Of a DNA stretch of 64,000 bases, positions 8,351 to 16,987 are shown piece after piece. The DNA is from Flavobacterium sp. CFS9 (lineage in GTDB: Bacteria > Bacteroidota > Bacteroidia > Flavobacteriales > Flavobacteriaceae). Under the pieces are notes generated by a model. It made no database searches and was not told the DNA's origin. It worked only from the letters and a program-made list of their open reading frames with translations. Position 1 is the stretch's first letter. Every line of letters starts with the position of its first letter. The stretch spans positions 3,348,001-3,412,000 of the forward strand of contig NZ_AP031573.1 of the NCBI RefSeq assembly GCF_041154745.1, written 5' to 3'. The position numbers and the translations under genes are program-made.

Positions 8351-9580
8351 TTAAAAAAAGGAATAACCTAATATGACAGATGTCGTTGAAAATGAGGAGT
8401 TCCAGGTTTGATAATTGCTTAGAATAGTTCTGCCAGCCAAGTATCTAAACTCTATACAGTATCTGTCACGAAATTTTCCACCAATTCCAAATACCAGGGA
8501 GTTACGGGAACTAACATCTAATTTACTTACAACCGAACCGTCTTTTCTGGAGACTTCTATTTTCGAATTCGAATCAAAATCAATTAAGAAAGATGCATTT
8601 ACAAATATCTTGGAGTTATTTTTAAGGAAAAAGTAATGTCTAATTCCTATTGGCAGTTCTATTGATTTATAATCTACTTTTGCGTTTACTTCACCACCTG
8701 ACAAATTGGAGGTTTGTTTGGATTTTTCACTACTATAGTATTGATAAGTTGGTTCTACGATCACTGCCCACTTATTTTTATTAAAGGGGAAAATAAATTC
8801 TGCTTCAATACCCAGACTAAGATTTGTTTTAGAATCAAATTTAAAGTCGTAATAATCAAGTGGCGAGTTGCTTATTGATAAAGAGCTGCTGTTTAGCCTT
8901 GGTCTTAAGGTTAAATTAAAGAGATCTTTCTTTTCTTTAGACTCAAAAGTGGCAAAATTAGTATCACTGCATTTGTTGTACTTGATGAAAAATTTTAACA
9001 GTTTATTGGTGCTGTAGTCTAAAATTTCGTATTCTTTTTGAAGGATATTTTCACATTTTAGATCAATAAAAAGCTGTTCTCTGAAGTAATTATTTTTCGC
9101 AATTGTAGAATTTTGGTCTATCAAATAGCTTTTGTGAATTAATTGCTTTATTTCGGTATTATCCATTTTATAGAAGAAACGTCTTAAGTTTCCATCACTG
9201 TATAAATAAAGAGATGCTTTTCCTTCAATAAGTACTTTTAAGAATAGAGTTTCTTCTTTTAGATCAGGATTTTTATCCGTACTCATATTTTCTATGTTTT
9301 TTGAGGAGCGGTCTATTTTAACCAAAGATCTGATGTATTTACTTTGTCCGGTGATTGCAAATTCTTTTACAGTTTTTATATCAGCCGTAATGATATTCGT
9401 ATTGTCAGAAAGTTGGTATCTAAAGCTGGTAGGAGTACTTTTCCAATCCAGATTTTCAATTTGACACTCTATTTTTTGATCGTTTTGGTTAATAATGTAA
9501 CCGTGTTCGAAAAGGATTTGAGAATAACTGCTAATGTTTATTATAAGAGTTAATACAAGAAATAAGGCCTGTTTTTTCAT
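8351..9580 (-). CDS. Outer-membrane beta-barrel protein of unknown function
   Basis: With the start at 9580 the protein has 409 residues. The N-terminus MKKQALFLVLTLIINISSYS is a signal peptide; an upstream in-frame ATG at 9646 would place 22 non-signal residues ahead of it. The first half is polar. The second half alternates in the manner of a small barrel (for example SLGIEAEFIFPFNKNKWAV, then RHYFFLK), ending in the aromatic terminus GYSFF expected for outer-membrane insertion. Many Flavobacteriaceae encode such PorT-like barrels next to unrelated genes. No specific function can be assigned. Confidence 0.7.
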   Translation of the reverse strand: MKKQALFLVLTLIINISSYSQILFEHGYIINQNDQKIECQIENLDWKSTPTSFRYQLSDNTNIITADIKTVKEFAITGQSKYIRSLVKIDRSSKNIENMSTDKNPDLKEETLFLKVLIEGKASLYLYSDGNLRRFFYKMDNTEIKQLIHKSYLIDQNSTIAKNNYFREQLFIDLKCENILQKEYEILDYSTNKLLKFFIKYNKCSDTNFATFESKEKKDLFNLTLRPRLNSSSLSISNSPLDYYDFKFDSKTNLSLGIEAEFIFPFNKNKWAVIVEPTYQYYSSEKSKQTSNLSGGEVNAKVDYKSIELPIGIRHYFFLKNNSKIFVNASFLIDFDSNSKIEVSRKDGSVVSKLDVSSRNSLVFGIGGKFRDRYCIEFRYLAGRTILSNYQTWNSSFSTTSVILGYSFF

Positions 9581-9809
9581 TAAGTTTTGGTTGTCGTTTA
9601 TTATTTGGTTTGAGTGTAAATGTAATGTACAGAATCGGCATAACATTACGTAAAACCGTAAAGCCCTCGATTTGTTATTAGGAAAATTTAGTAGTGGTAT
9701 TTGCCCTGTCGTTCGTAAATGTTAGGACAAGCGAAGCGTTTTTTAAGCAGATTTTTGTTTTAATTGCCTAAAAAAATGCCCTTAAAAGTTTAAAAATAGA
9801 TAGCAGAAA

Positions 9810-10406
9810 TTACTTCACTTCCGTTCCTTCGAACTTTATTCTGTTGTCATTTACGTGAACCAATTCGTCAAGTTCGTAGATGTTTTTATAGCCGTACCCG
9901 TACAGATTAATATGTGTAGGAATGTTCAAAGCCAGCATAACCGGTTTTCTGTTGGCTAAAATCTGAGACTCGGGTGCACTTTTTGGAAGAGCCATTTTTG
10001 AAGCGAAATCTATCGGATCGCCATTAAAATTGTTATTGCAGTAAATCAGTATTCTGGTGTTAGGATCAGGAATTAGCTGATGAAGGTTTTCCTGCGTAAA
10101 ATCGGTAAAATCAAGATGAATAGCTCCTTTTAAATGTTTTCGGTTGTAACGAAAATCAGAGCGCGTGTCTAAAATAACAGTATTCTCTTCCTGACTCATT
10201 TTAAGAAAAAGATCGAGATTCACTAAATGATTTGCTCTTGCTTTTTCGACTTCGGTAACCAGGTTTTTAAAATCATCGTAATCGACTAGTGCTTTTGGAT
10301 ATTGCTGCTGGTTTGTCATTGCGGTAGAGGTTTTGGCCGTTTGAGATTGTGTAACACAGCCTGTGAAACAAAATGATACTAAAAATAGAATGGTTATGCT
10401 TTTCAT
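9810..10406 (-). CDS. Rhodanese-domain lipoprotein
   Basis: The protein has 198 residues. The lipobox FTGC at 14-17 marks it as a lipoprotein anchored at Cys17. A rhodanese domain follows at about 65-165, with the CH2A-like motif VILDTRSDFRYNRKHLKGA and the active-site loop beginning YCNNNF, so the sulfur-carrying residue would be Cys123. Rhodaneses transfer sulfane sulfur. The periplasmic location implies a substrate other than cytosolic thiosulfate or cyanide, possibly in redox or envelope stress. It is 69 bases downstream of the next lipoprotein gene and may share its transcript. Confidence 0.82.
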   Translation of the reverse strand: MKSITILFLVSFCFTGCVTQSQTAKTSTAMTNQQQYPKALVDYDDFKNLVTEVEKARANHLVNLDLFLKMSQEENTVILDTRSDFRYNRKHLKGAIHLDFTDFTQENLHQLIPDPNTRILIYCNNNFNGDPIDFASKMALPKSAPESQILANRKPVMLALNIPTHINLYGYGYKNIYELDELVHVNDNRIKFEGTEVK

Positions 10407-10475
10407 TTGATGTCAGTTTTATAGTTCAAATTTATTTTTTCATCAGACCCCACCGCTTTTAGTAAAACGTTGGAC

Positions 10476-11663
10476 TTACCTCCTGAATTTATTCCTCACA
10501 ATAATATCTTTTAATCTCGCTTTCAGGTCTTCTCCTGTATCAAAAACCATTTGTTCATTGTTTGGAAAAGGCACAGCTCGTTTGTTGAAATAACTGATAT
10601 AATTGTCTTCACAGGCACTTCTGTCTCCTTTATAGGTAGAGTAAATATTCTCAAAAATAAACTCACTGCTTACCGGAAAAGATTGCAGTAACTGATTGGT
10701 TTTTAAATCTACATAATCCACATTTGCTGTGATCTGGCAGGATTTAAATTGTCTGAATTCGTATACATTGGCACGAAGCATTCTGTAATTGTCTACTTTT
10801 ATGTCTCTGCCCAAACTGTCTTTAACCGGTCTTCCTCTGCTGTCCAGAAGTGTTTTGACACCGTCTTTAATTTGTCTTTCTTTGATGAATTCTTTTTCTT
10901 TTACCTGCTCAGGCGAAATATTGATTTGCACAAAGTTTACAATCAGACTATAATCGTAAACGATGCCTTTTTGTCTCAGACTGTGGTAAACCGTCCATTT
11001 ATCATTTAATCCATAGGTTTTAAAATCGAGTAAGTCATCCTGAAGTGGTTTCGGAATGACCATATTGGTCTCGTTTTTGGCATAAACATCTACAAAATCG
11101 GTTCCTTTAAACTGTGCATCTTCCATCAGTTTTTTGGTGTTTTTGTAGTTTGGACTAATGCTTTCCAAATAAGAAAAATCATCGTAGGCTTTTCTAAAAT
11201 CCAGTTTATTATTTGATTTTAAAAGGGCAGAAGCATTCTCATACAAATATCTCGTCAATGCAATTTTACTGCTTATGATCTGATTCGTATAATTATCAAA
11301 CTGGAATGTGGCAGTTCTTCCTTGTTTCAACAGTTGCAGAGGTAATAAAGGTCTGATTTTTTCCTGGCGATTGTTCAACTGCATGTAGGTATTGTAAGTG
11401 CGTTCGGCATTTACCGGATTGGCTTCTTTTATCATTAATTCCAGGCTACGTAAATCTCTGTCTTTGGCTTTTGCAAAAGCCTCTTCCAGCAAATACACGT
11501 AATCTTGTTTTCCTTTAGAATCTTTTTTCGTTCTTAAAGCTTCAACGGCGCGGTCTATGGCTCCATCATAATTTCCATCGCTTAGCATGGATTGAGTCGT
11601 TTTTACACCACAAGACGACAGTGCTAAAAATAATATTGAAAATAGAAGCGTAATTTTTTGCAT
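10476..11663 (-). CDS. Lipoprotein of unknown function, TPR-like N-terminus
   Basis: The protein has 395 residues. The signal peptide ends in the lipobox LSSC (15-18). The N-terminal part (SDGNYDGAIDRAVEALRTKK onward) has the spacing of helical tetratricopeptide-like hairpins to about residue 190. The C-terminal half is beta-rich and contains DYSLIVNFVQI and CQITANVDYVDL. The family is common and uncharacterised in Flavobacteriaceae. It is probably anchored to the envelope. Its upstream region has a TATATTTA box near 11690, close to the -7 consensus but with A for the final G. Confidence 0.7.
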   Translation of the reverse strand: MQKITLLFSILFLALSSCGVKTTQSMLSDGNYDGAIDRAVEALRTKKDSKGKQDYVYLLEEAFAKAKDRDLRSLELMIKEANPVNAERTYNTYMQLNNRQEKIRPLLPLQLLKQGRTATFQFDNYTNQIISSKIALTRYLYENASALLKSNNKLDFRKAYDDFSYLESISPNYKNTKKLMEDAQFKGTDFVDVYAKNETNMVIPKPLQDDLLDFKTYGLNDKWTVYHSLRQKGIVYDYSLIVNFVQINISPEQVKEKEFIKERQIKDGVKTLLDSRGRPVKDSLGRDIKVDNYRMLRANVYEFRQFKSCQITANVDYVDLKTNQLLQSFPVSSEFIFENIYSTYKGDRSACEDNYISYFNKRAVPFPNNEQMVFDTGEDLKARLKDIIVRNKFRR

Positions 11664-11769
11664 GATATTTTTTAATTGAAGGTGTAAATATATCTTTTTT
11701 AACTTTCAACAACTATGCCTTTTTTAAAATTATTTCGACGGGTAAATAAGGAGAGAGCCATGTTTAATA

Positions 11770-12237
11770 TTATTCTGTTAATAGTTTTTTGATCAGAACA
11801 ATTTGTCCCAGATGATAATAACTGTGCTCAATCATGGCTTCGATATTTCTTTTGCAGGTTCCGTATTTTTCGTCGAAAAAGACTTGATCCAGTTTTTCGT
11901 TGGGCATTTCTTCCACAAAAGAGGCAAATTCTTCAGCAGAGTCCCAGAATTTAATTAGAAAAGCCTGCCATTCTACTTGTGACTGGATAGGAGGGAAGTC
12001 AAAGCTGAATTTGTCTTTTATATCCAGTGATCCCCCTTTAAAAACATTATTTATTCCGCTAATATAATAATGAACATGCTGTGCCAAAAGCGAGATAGTA
12101 TTGAGGTTTTTGACAGGAGTTACGGCGATTTTCCAATCCAGATTTTGCAGTTGGTCTTTGTAATTGGTGTTGGCAATCCAGGTTCCGTTAAGAATAGTTT
12201 CTCTAAAACGATTGGCAATTTCTAATGTATTTTCCAT
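11770..12237 (-). CDS. DinB-family (DUF1572-like) protein
   Basis: The protein has 155 residues and forms a four-helix bundle of the DinB/YfiT type. The three metal-ligand histidines expected for the family are visible: one in LLAQHVHYYI (about residue 53) and two in the C-terminal helix EHSYYHLGQIV. These proteins are stress- or thiol-related, generally of unknown substrate, and often act as metal-dependent thiol S-transferases. It is the first of three DinB-type proteins in the window (also 13775 and 52213), and lies 34 bases from the upstream lipoprotein gene. Confidence 0.8.
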   Translation of the reverse strand: MENTLEIANRFRETILNGTWIANTNYKDQLQNLDWKIAVTPVKNLNTISLLAQHVHYYISGINNVFKGGSLDIKDKFSFDFPPIQSQVEWQAFLIKFWDSAEEFASFVEEMPNEKLDQVFFDEKYGTCKRNIEAMIEHSYYHLGQIVLIKKLLTE

Positions 12238-12271
12238 TTTTTGAGTATTTTAGATTTATTTTCTAGCAGAC

Positions 12272-12826
12272 TTATTCCTGTTGAATCCACTCGTATTTTC
12301 CATCTTTAAGGTAAATAATCCCGCCTCCGCAGCTTTCTTCGGCATGAATAAAGATACCGTCATTTGGCAGTTTGATTTTGTCTTCTTCTTTTATTTCGTC
12401 ATCGCCCAAGATTTCTCCCTGATCGTTTACATTGTTCCAGACAATTTCCCCTTTTGGGGCTTTTTCGAATATTCCGGCCCAGTCGATTTCTTCAAAACCC
12501 TGATAGAGAATAGTATTTCCCATTCCGAAATAATCTGTTCGGTTTCCGTTTCCGAAAATGATTCGTAAACCGCTTTTATCACTTTTTGTACTTCTTACAA
12601 TTTCAACCGTTTCACTTTTTCCGTCACCGTCCAGTTCGCATACGATTTTATTTGTTTTGTGTTTGGTCGAAATCACAATGGTATCGGAGCTATTTTGTGT
12701 TTCTTTTTTCTCAGTGGTTTCAACACTGTTTTTTGCTGGAGTTGAAATTGTTGTGACCTCGGTTTTGGATTCTTTTTTGCAAGAGATAAAAACAAAGGCA
12801 GAAAGAAGTAGAATTTTAAATTTCAT
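12272..12826 (-). CDS. Lipoprotein of unknown function
   Basis: With the start at 12826 the protein has 184 residues; the extended frame to 12868 adds a basic stretch before the signal peptide and is unlikely. The signal peptide MKFKILLLSAFVFIS leads to lipobox FISC with lipid Cys16. A Thr/Ser/Lys-rich linker follows, then a globular part with CELDGDGKSETVEIV (the DxDGDG look of FG-GAP and calcium-binding loops) and EESCGGGIIYLKDGKYEWI at the end. Function is unknown. Confidence 0.7.
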   Translation of the reverse strand: MKFKILLLSAFVFISCKKESKTEVTTISTPAKNSVETTEKKETQNSSDTIVISTKHKTNKIVCELDGDGKSETVEIVRSTKSDKSGLRIIFGNGNRTDYFGMGNTILYQGFEEIDWAGIFEKAPKGEIVWNNVNDQGEILGDDEIKEEDKIKLPNDGIFIHAEESCGGGIIYLKDGKYEWIQQE

Positions 12827-12919
12827 GTTTTTGAGTGAGACTTTTTTGGTAAGATTTGAAATTATCAAAATATAAATGATTGGAAACTTTATTGTAAACG
12901 GGTTGTATTTAGAATTTTA

Positions 12920-13279
12920 TTATTTCCTAATTTTCACCTGATACACAATTTCCCAAAATAGGATTGATAGAATAGCATTGGTGAATATGGCAGTTTTAAC
13001 TAAATAAGGATCGTATTTGGTAAGCAGATGTAAGTTGGCAAACTGTACGGCTAAAAATAAGGACAAAGCGGCAATTGCAACAGAGCAGATCACATTTAAT
13101 ACCGGTTTCCACTTTAAACCTAAGAAAGAATAAATAATGTTGAAAACAGCAAAACCACAGCCCAAAGTAATGTAGGGATCTGTTCCTAATTTCTCACCCA
13201 ACTGCAGTAAAGGAGAAGTTGCGGTAAGATATAAAAAGAAAAGGATTGCATAAAAAAGGGTTCGTGTTTGAATTTTCAT
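12920..13279 (-). CDS. Small four-helix membrane protein
   Basis: The protein has 119 residues and four hydrophobic segments at roughly 8-26, 36-54, 60-82 and 96-115, with a basic C-terminus (QVKIRK). No family signature is apparent. It is a typical small integral inner-membrane protein and is flanked by a DinB/VOC cluster on the same strand. Function is unknown. Confidence 0.65.
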   Translation of the reverse strand: MKIQTRTLFYAILFFLYLTATSPLLQLGEKLGTDPYITLGCGFAVFNIIYSFLGLKWKPVLNVICSVAIAALSLFLAVQFANLHLLTKYDPYLVKTAIFTNAILSILFWEIVYQVKIRK

Positions 13280-13344
13280 TTTGATGTTTTTTAAATAAAA
13301 CGGAAAAGAGGTTTTATAGATTTAGATTTGTTCTCAATTTTAAA

Positions 13345-13728
13345 TTATTCCTTTTGGCTCATGTGCAACGCAATTCTGTTTCCTTCACAGTCTTTAAATT
13401 CTGCTACCCAGCCAAATTCGCCGTTTGAGGTAATCGGAAATAAAATCTCAGCGCCATTTTTTACGGCCAGATTGATAGTTTCTTCAATATTTTCGGTATT
13501 CAGGTAAACAAGAGTTCCATCTATCGTTGGCTTGTATATTTCACCTTGTGCTAAAGCTCCCGATATGCCATTATTGCCCTCGATAAGCGGAAAGAATGCC
13601 ATTTCGTTGTCATGAATACGATCACGTTCAAATTCAAAATCAAAAACTGCCGAATAAAATTGTATGGCTCTTTCGATGTTGGTTACCGGAATTTCAAAAT
13701 AAACAACGGGGTTTGACTTGTTTTTCAT
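13345..13728 (-). CDS. VOC-superfamily (glyoxalase-like) protein
   Basis: The protein has 127 residues and shows the paired beta-alpha-beta-beta-beta layout of the vicinal oxygen chelate fold. The first half begins VVYFEIPVTNIERAIQFYSAVF and the second contains EETINLAVKNGAEILFP, ending with EFKDCEGNRIALH. Relatives include glyoxalase, bleomycin-binding and dioxygenase-like proteins. A metal site is suggested by the Glu near the start and the late ALH, but the substrate is unknown. It lies 46 bases from the next gene upstream and is probably co-transcribed with the DinB-like gene at 13775. Confidence 0.82.
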   Translation of the reverse strand: MKNKSNPVVYFEIPVTNIERAIQFYSAVFDFEFERDRIHDNEMAFFPLIEGNNGISGALAQGEIYKPTIDGTLVYLNTENIEETINLAVKNGAEILFPITSNGEFGWVAEFKDCEGNRIALHMSQKE

Positions 13729-13774
13729 TTTGTTGGTTGCTAAAAAAATAGTGTAAGCGAAGTTAGAGAAAATT

Positions 13775-14251
13775 TTAGTTCAATTTGCCGGATTTTATTT
13801 TTTCAATCTGTCGTTTGTGCCGAAGGATATGTACAATAGCATGTTCTGTAAGCTGTTCGATGTCGTACAATTGTCCCCAGCCCGTTTTTATTTTTAAGGA
13901 ATCGTCATATTGTTCTAATTCATCGTCTTTAATTTCTCTGAAAACATTTTCAGTAAAGAGGAAAACATTCGTTAAGTCATTCAGATATTCAGCAATGGTG
14001 ACATGAAAAATTCTGTTGGGACGCTCCATCACATGTCCTTTCCCGTTATGGATACTGATGGCATAGCTATAACCGGCACTTACAACGTGAGACAGAATGG
14101 CTTGTATGGATTTACAATCTTCGTTTGTTGTTTTTTCATCGATGATGTCTGTTAAAACATTATCCGGAATAGTTTGAATAACATTCTGAAGATCTGTTAT
14201 TGCCTGTTCGTAGATATCAAGCAATGCTCCAACGGCTCCTGGTCTGTTCAT
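13775..14251 (-). CDS. DinB-superfamily protein
   Basis: The protein has 158 residues and forms a helical bundle with SIQAILSHVVSAGYSYA and EHAIVHILRHKRQIEKI supplying the histidines of the DinB metal site. It differs from the other two DinB genes in the window (11770 and 52213) in its N-terminal stretch, which resembles the YfiT/DUF664 group. It starts 21 bases after the upstream gene ends, so the two probably share a transcript. Function is unknown. Confidence 0.75.
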   Translation of the reverse strand: MNRPGAVGALLDIYEQAITDLQNVIQTIPDNVLTDIIDEKTTNEDCKSIQAILSHVVSAGYSYAISIHNGKGHVMERPNRIFHVTIAEYLNDLTNVFLFTENVFREIKDDELEQYDDSLKIKTGWGQLYDIEQLTEHAIVHILRHKRQIEKIKSGKLN

Positions 14252-14272
14252 TGTGTATTTGTTGATTTTCTC

Positions 14273-14722
14273 TTATTGCAAAAGAGCTTCTATTTTAGTT
14301 TCTGATTTTTCTTTGAGGACACTGTTAGGATGAAAATTCCAAATGATCAAAAATTTTCCTTTTGCAAGATATTCTTCCGGATGTTCATCAGATGGCTGAC
14401 CGTCTTTTCCCCAAAGTAATCCTTGCAGAAATCGATCGCCTTTAAAAGTGTGTTCAAATTCAAAATACATTACAGATCCACGATCGGTTTTACTTTTAAA
14501 ATTTTGAATCGATTTACTTTTTAAGGTTCCCACAATGCTAGCGTAGGTTTCAATATCATTATAAAAAGTACAGGCTTGTGGAGTAATACAAATATTACCA
14601 TCGTTTAAAGTGTAACCTTTTGGAATTTCTTTGGGTTTTAATTTTAAATCGGCGATGGTTTGACTGAATAAATTGGTTGTAAATAGCAGGATAAGTGTTG
14701 ATAGCAGAATTGTAGGTTTCAT
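14273..14722 (-). CDS. Secreted protein of unknown function
   Basis: With the start at 14722 the protein has 149 residues. The signal peptide MKPTILLSTLILLFTTNLFS then Q supports that start, while the frame extended to 14872 adds 50 residues from a repeat-rich spacer. The mature part contains a cysteine pair (NICITPQACTFYN) and ends in a Glu/Lys helix. No family was recognised. It is the first gene of a minus-strand run that continues to 11770. Confidence 0.65.
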   Translation of the reverse strand: MKPTILLSTLILLFTTNLFSQTIADLKLKPKEIPKGYTLNDGNICITPQACTFYNDIETYASIVGTLKSKSIQNFKSKTDRGSVMYFEFEHTFKGDRFLQGLLWGKDGQPSDEHPEEYLAKGKFLIIWNFHPNSVLKEKSETKIEALLQ

Positions 14723-14842
14723 GGATTTTGGGGTTTGATTTGCTATGCTAAAATAGTAGTTATATTTGAATTTTGAGAAAGGAACAAAAGCTTTTGTATG
14801 GTGAAAAGCTTTTGGTTGTGTATACAAGGTGTTTTTGTTTTT

Positions 14843-14864
14843 CATGCTTTTGTTCAAAAGCATG
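14843..14864. repeat. Short palindrome in the spacer
   Basis: A 10-bp stem (CATGCTTTTG/CAAAAGCATG) with a 2-base loop lies between the gene start at 14722 and the left repeat of the GIY-YIG unit. It has no T-tail in either direction, so it is not a standard terminator. No other feature is visible in this spacer. Confidence 0.5.
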
Positions 14865-14915
14865 ATGCTCATGTATTAGCATGGGAAGTTTTAAGGAGGG
14901 TCTAACCCAAAGTGT

Positions 14916-14951
14916 GTCATTTCGACGAAGGAGAAATCTTCGCAAGAAACT
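14916..14951 (+). repeat. Dispersed repeat family A, left copy of the GIY-YIG unit
   Basis: The 36-base sequence runs from GTCATTTCGACGAAGGAG to GCAAGAAACT. The same sequence with one extra base occurs inverted at 15371-15408, beyond the GIY-YIG gene, and further copies occur at 59848-60164. It ends 41 bases from the stop codon of the GIY-YIG gene. Confidence 0.85.
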
Positions 14952-14992
14952 CCGCAAAGAGAAAGAAATTAACTTGGAATTGAGATTGCAAA

Positions 14993-15307
14993 TCATAAGA
15001 ATAAATAATCTAAAAAATCCAAATCCGGGTTAATCGTTTTTATCAATTCTATTTTCTTTTCTCTACGCCAGTCTTTAACTACTTTTTCGCGAGCGATTGC
15101 TTCCTGAATCCAGGTAAACTTTTCATAATATAGTAAGTATGTAACGTTGTATTTTGATGCAAAGGTTTTCTTTTCGTTTGCATTGTTTTCTTTGTGTTGG
15201 CTTAAACGAACTCTTAAATTATTTGTAACTCCGGTATAAAAAACGGTTTTTGATTTGTTTGTTATGATGTACACGTAGTAAGTATGATAACCTTCTTGAA
15301 ATTGCAT
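14993..15307 (-). CDS. Small GIY-YIG nuclease-domain protein
   Basis: The protein has 104 residues and is a single GIY-YIG domain of the YhbQ/YazA-like group. The two halves of the signature are YVYII (11-15) and FYTGVT (23-28). The conserved Arg lies in LRVRLSQH, and the catalytic Glu region is AIAREKVVKDWRREKKIELI, followed by the usual Asn-Pro-Asp-Leu turn. It would nick DNA in a metal-dependent way. It stands alone and is framed within 65 bases on both sides by inverted copies of repeat family A, an arrangement like a mobile unit. A cellular repair role is an alternative. Confidence 0.87.
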   Translation of the reverse strand: MQFQEGYHTYYVYIITNKSKTVFYTGVTNNLRVRLSQHKENNANEKKTFASKYNVTYLLYYEKFTWIQEAIAREKVVKDWRREKKIELIKTINPDLDFLDYLFL

Positions 15308-15370
15308 TTTTTTGTAAAAATAAGTTTTTTTAAAGAATTTTCTTTCTTTTTATAATTTCTCTTCTTTGTA

Positions 15371-15408
15371 AAGTTTCTTGCGAAGATTTCTCCTTACGTC
15401 GAAATGAC
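15371..15408 (-). repeat. Dispersed repeat family A, right copy of the GIY-YIG unit
   Basis: This is the inverted partner of 14916-14951, matching along its whole length apart from a short gap/mismatch beside the CGACG core. Similarity continues inward (CAAAGA and AGAAA-rich stretches). The outer ends of the two copies bound 493 bases containing only the GIY-YIG gene. No exact target-site duplication is evident outside. Confidence 0.85.
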
Positions 15409-15510
15409 AAACGTGATGATTATTTTGCGTATGCTTCGACTTCATTTAGCCTGACGAAATGTTCGAAAAGATCTAAGAAGTCTGTTATCTAAGAAGTTTA
15501 AAAATCTAAA

Positions 15511-15544
15511 GAAAAAAAAATCCCGCCTCAATGAAGAAACGGGA
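15511..15544 (-). terminator. Rho-independent terminator of lysA
   Basis: A 5-bp GC-rich stem (TCCCG/CGGGA) with a 14-base loop is followed, in the minus direction, by a run of nine T. It lies 29 bases after the lysA stop codon. Confidence 0.8.
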
Positions 15545-15572
15545 CTAAGTGATATTCTCTTTTTTTTTATTT

Positions 15573-16796
15573 TTAAACTGTTGCAGCAGCTTCCTGTGGC
15601 AACGGAATTTGATTTTTAAGTAAATCTTCGAAAGTTTCGTGAGCACGAATCAGGATTCCCTGACCGTTCATCCATAAAACTTCGGCTGGTTTGTATCTTG
15701 AATTGTAGTTCGAAGACATCGAGAAACAATAAGCCCCTGCATTTCTGAACGCTAAGATGTCACCTTCGGTAATTTCTGAGATTCTGCGGTTGTTGGCGAA
15801 AGTATCTGTTTCACAGATGTAACCAACTACCGAGTAAAAACGCTCTTTTCCTTTTGGGTTGGAGATGTTTTCAATATGGTGCTGTGAACCGTAAAACATC
15901 GGACGGATTAAGTGATTGAAACCACTGTCAACCCCTGCGAAAACTGTCGATGTAGTTTGTTTTACTACGTTTACTTTGGCTAAGAAGAAACCTGCTTCGC
16001 TCACCAGGAATTTCCCGGGCTCGAAAATCAATGTTAAATCTCTGCCGTATTCTGTACAGAAAGAGTTGAATCTTTTAGATAATTTTTTACCTAATTCTTC
16101 AATATCTGTTTCGATATCGTCTTTTTTGTAAGGTACTTTGAATCCGCTTCCGAAATCTAAGAATTGTAACTCTTTGAAATGTTTAGCCGTATCAAATAAG
16201 ATTTCAGCGGCATACAAGAATACTTCGATATCTAAAATATCTGATCCTGTGTGCATGTGAATCCCCACAATATGCATTTTTGTGTTTTCAACAATACGCA
16301 AAATATGTGGTATCTGGTGAACAGAGATTCCGAATTTACTATCGATATGTCCAACGGAAATATTAGCATTTCCACCCGCCATTACGTGTGGATTGATACG
16401 AATACACACCGGTATATTAGGATGTTTGGTTCCGAATTGCTCTAAAATAGATAAATTGTCGATGTTGATCTGTACACCCATTGCGGCTACTTCTTCGATT
16501 TCTTCTAAAGAAACTCCGTTTGGTGTAAAGAAAATTTTGTCAGGATCATAGCCGGCATGAAGCCCTAATTGAACTTCCTGAATCGATACAGTATCTAAGC
16601 CAGATCCCATGTTCTTTAATAGCTGAAGAATGGCAACGTTAGACAATGCCTTCATGGCATAATTAACTCTTAAGTTTTCTACCTTAGAGAAAGCTTTAGT
16701 TAACCTGTTGTACTGAGATTGGATTTTTTCGGCATCATATACATATAATGGACTTCCAAATTGGTCTGCTAACTGCAGTAAATCTTTTGCTTGCAT
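15573..16796 (-). CDS. lysA: Diaminopimelate decarboxylase
   Basis: The enzyme decarboxylates meso-diaminopimelate to L-lysine, the last step of lysine synthesis. With the start at 16796 it has 407 residues. It is a PLP-dependent fold-type III enzyme. The PLP lysine is Lys49 in VNYAMKA, the glycine-rich phosphate-binding turn lies in LDFGSGFKVPY, and the cross-subunit residues are in GYICETDTF. AGAYCFSMSSNYNSR is the C-terminal substrate region. The start is set by the family N-terminus and by a promoter at 16814-16844; the frame open to 16865 would span that promoter. It is a single-gene transcript with its own terminator. Confidence 0.93.
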   Translation of the reverse strand: MQAKDLLQLADQFGSPLYVYDAEKIQSQYNRLTKAFSKVENLRVNYAMKALSNVAILQLLKNMGSGLDTVSIQEVQLGLHAGYDPDKIFFTPNGVSLEEIEEVAAMGVQINIDNLSILEQFGTKHPNIPVCIRINPHVMAGGNANISVGHIDSKFGISVHQIPHILRIVENTKMHIVGIHMHTGSDILDIEVFLYAAEILFDTAKHFKELQFLDFGSGFKVPYKKDDIETDIEELGKKLSKRFNSFCTEYGRDLTLIFEPGKFLVSEAGFFLAKVNVVKQTTSTVFAGVDSGFNHLIRPMFYGSQHHIENISNPKGKERFYSVVGYICETDTFANNRRISEITEGDILAFRNAGAYCFSMSSNYNSRYKPAEVLWMNGQGILIRAHETFEDLLKNQIPLPQEAAATV

Positions 16797-16813
16797 CTTT
16801 AAACTATTTTCAG

Positions 16814-16844
16814 CAAACTTATTACTCTTTTGCCGATTGACAAA
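16814..16844 (-). promoter_or_regulatory. lysA promoter
   Basis: On the minus strand TTTG (plus 16841-16844), 19 bases, then TAAGTTTG (plus 16814-16821) match the Bacteroidota sigma-A consensus in both boxes and spacing. Transcription should begin near 16809, leaving a leader of about 13 bases before ATG 16796. Confidence 0.7.
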
Positions 16845-16950
16845 TTTTAAATTGAAAAATAACAAATTGTAACAAATTGTTATAAAATGAACATTTAAAG
16901 ATTTTTTAACTTTTAATGGTTTCTAATTCTTATTTAGAGTGAATAAAAAT

Positions 16951-16958
16951 TATATTTG
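16951..16958 (+). promoter_or_regulatory. -7 box of the TonB receptor gene
   Basis: TATATTTG fits TAnnTTTG exactly and lies 29 bases before ATG 16988. I see no convincing -33 TTTG at the usual distance and no clear Fur-type palindrome. Confidence 0.5.
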
Positions 16959-16987
16959 CCCCAAAATTACATTATTAGAGATTATTT

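Noticed and set aside
14723..14996. Upstream extension or overlapping frame of 78 codons before the secreted protein at 14273
   Set aside because: It passes through the repeat and the 14843 palindrome, and a good signal peptide starts at 14722.
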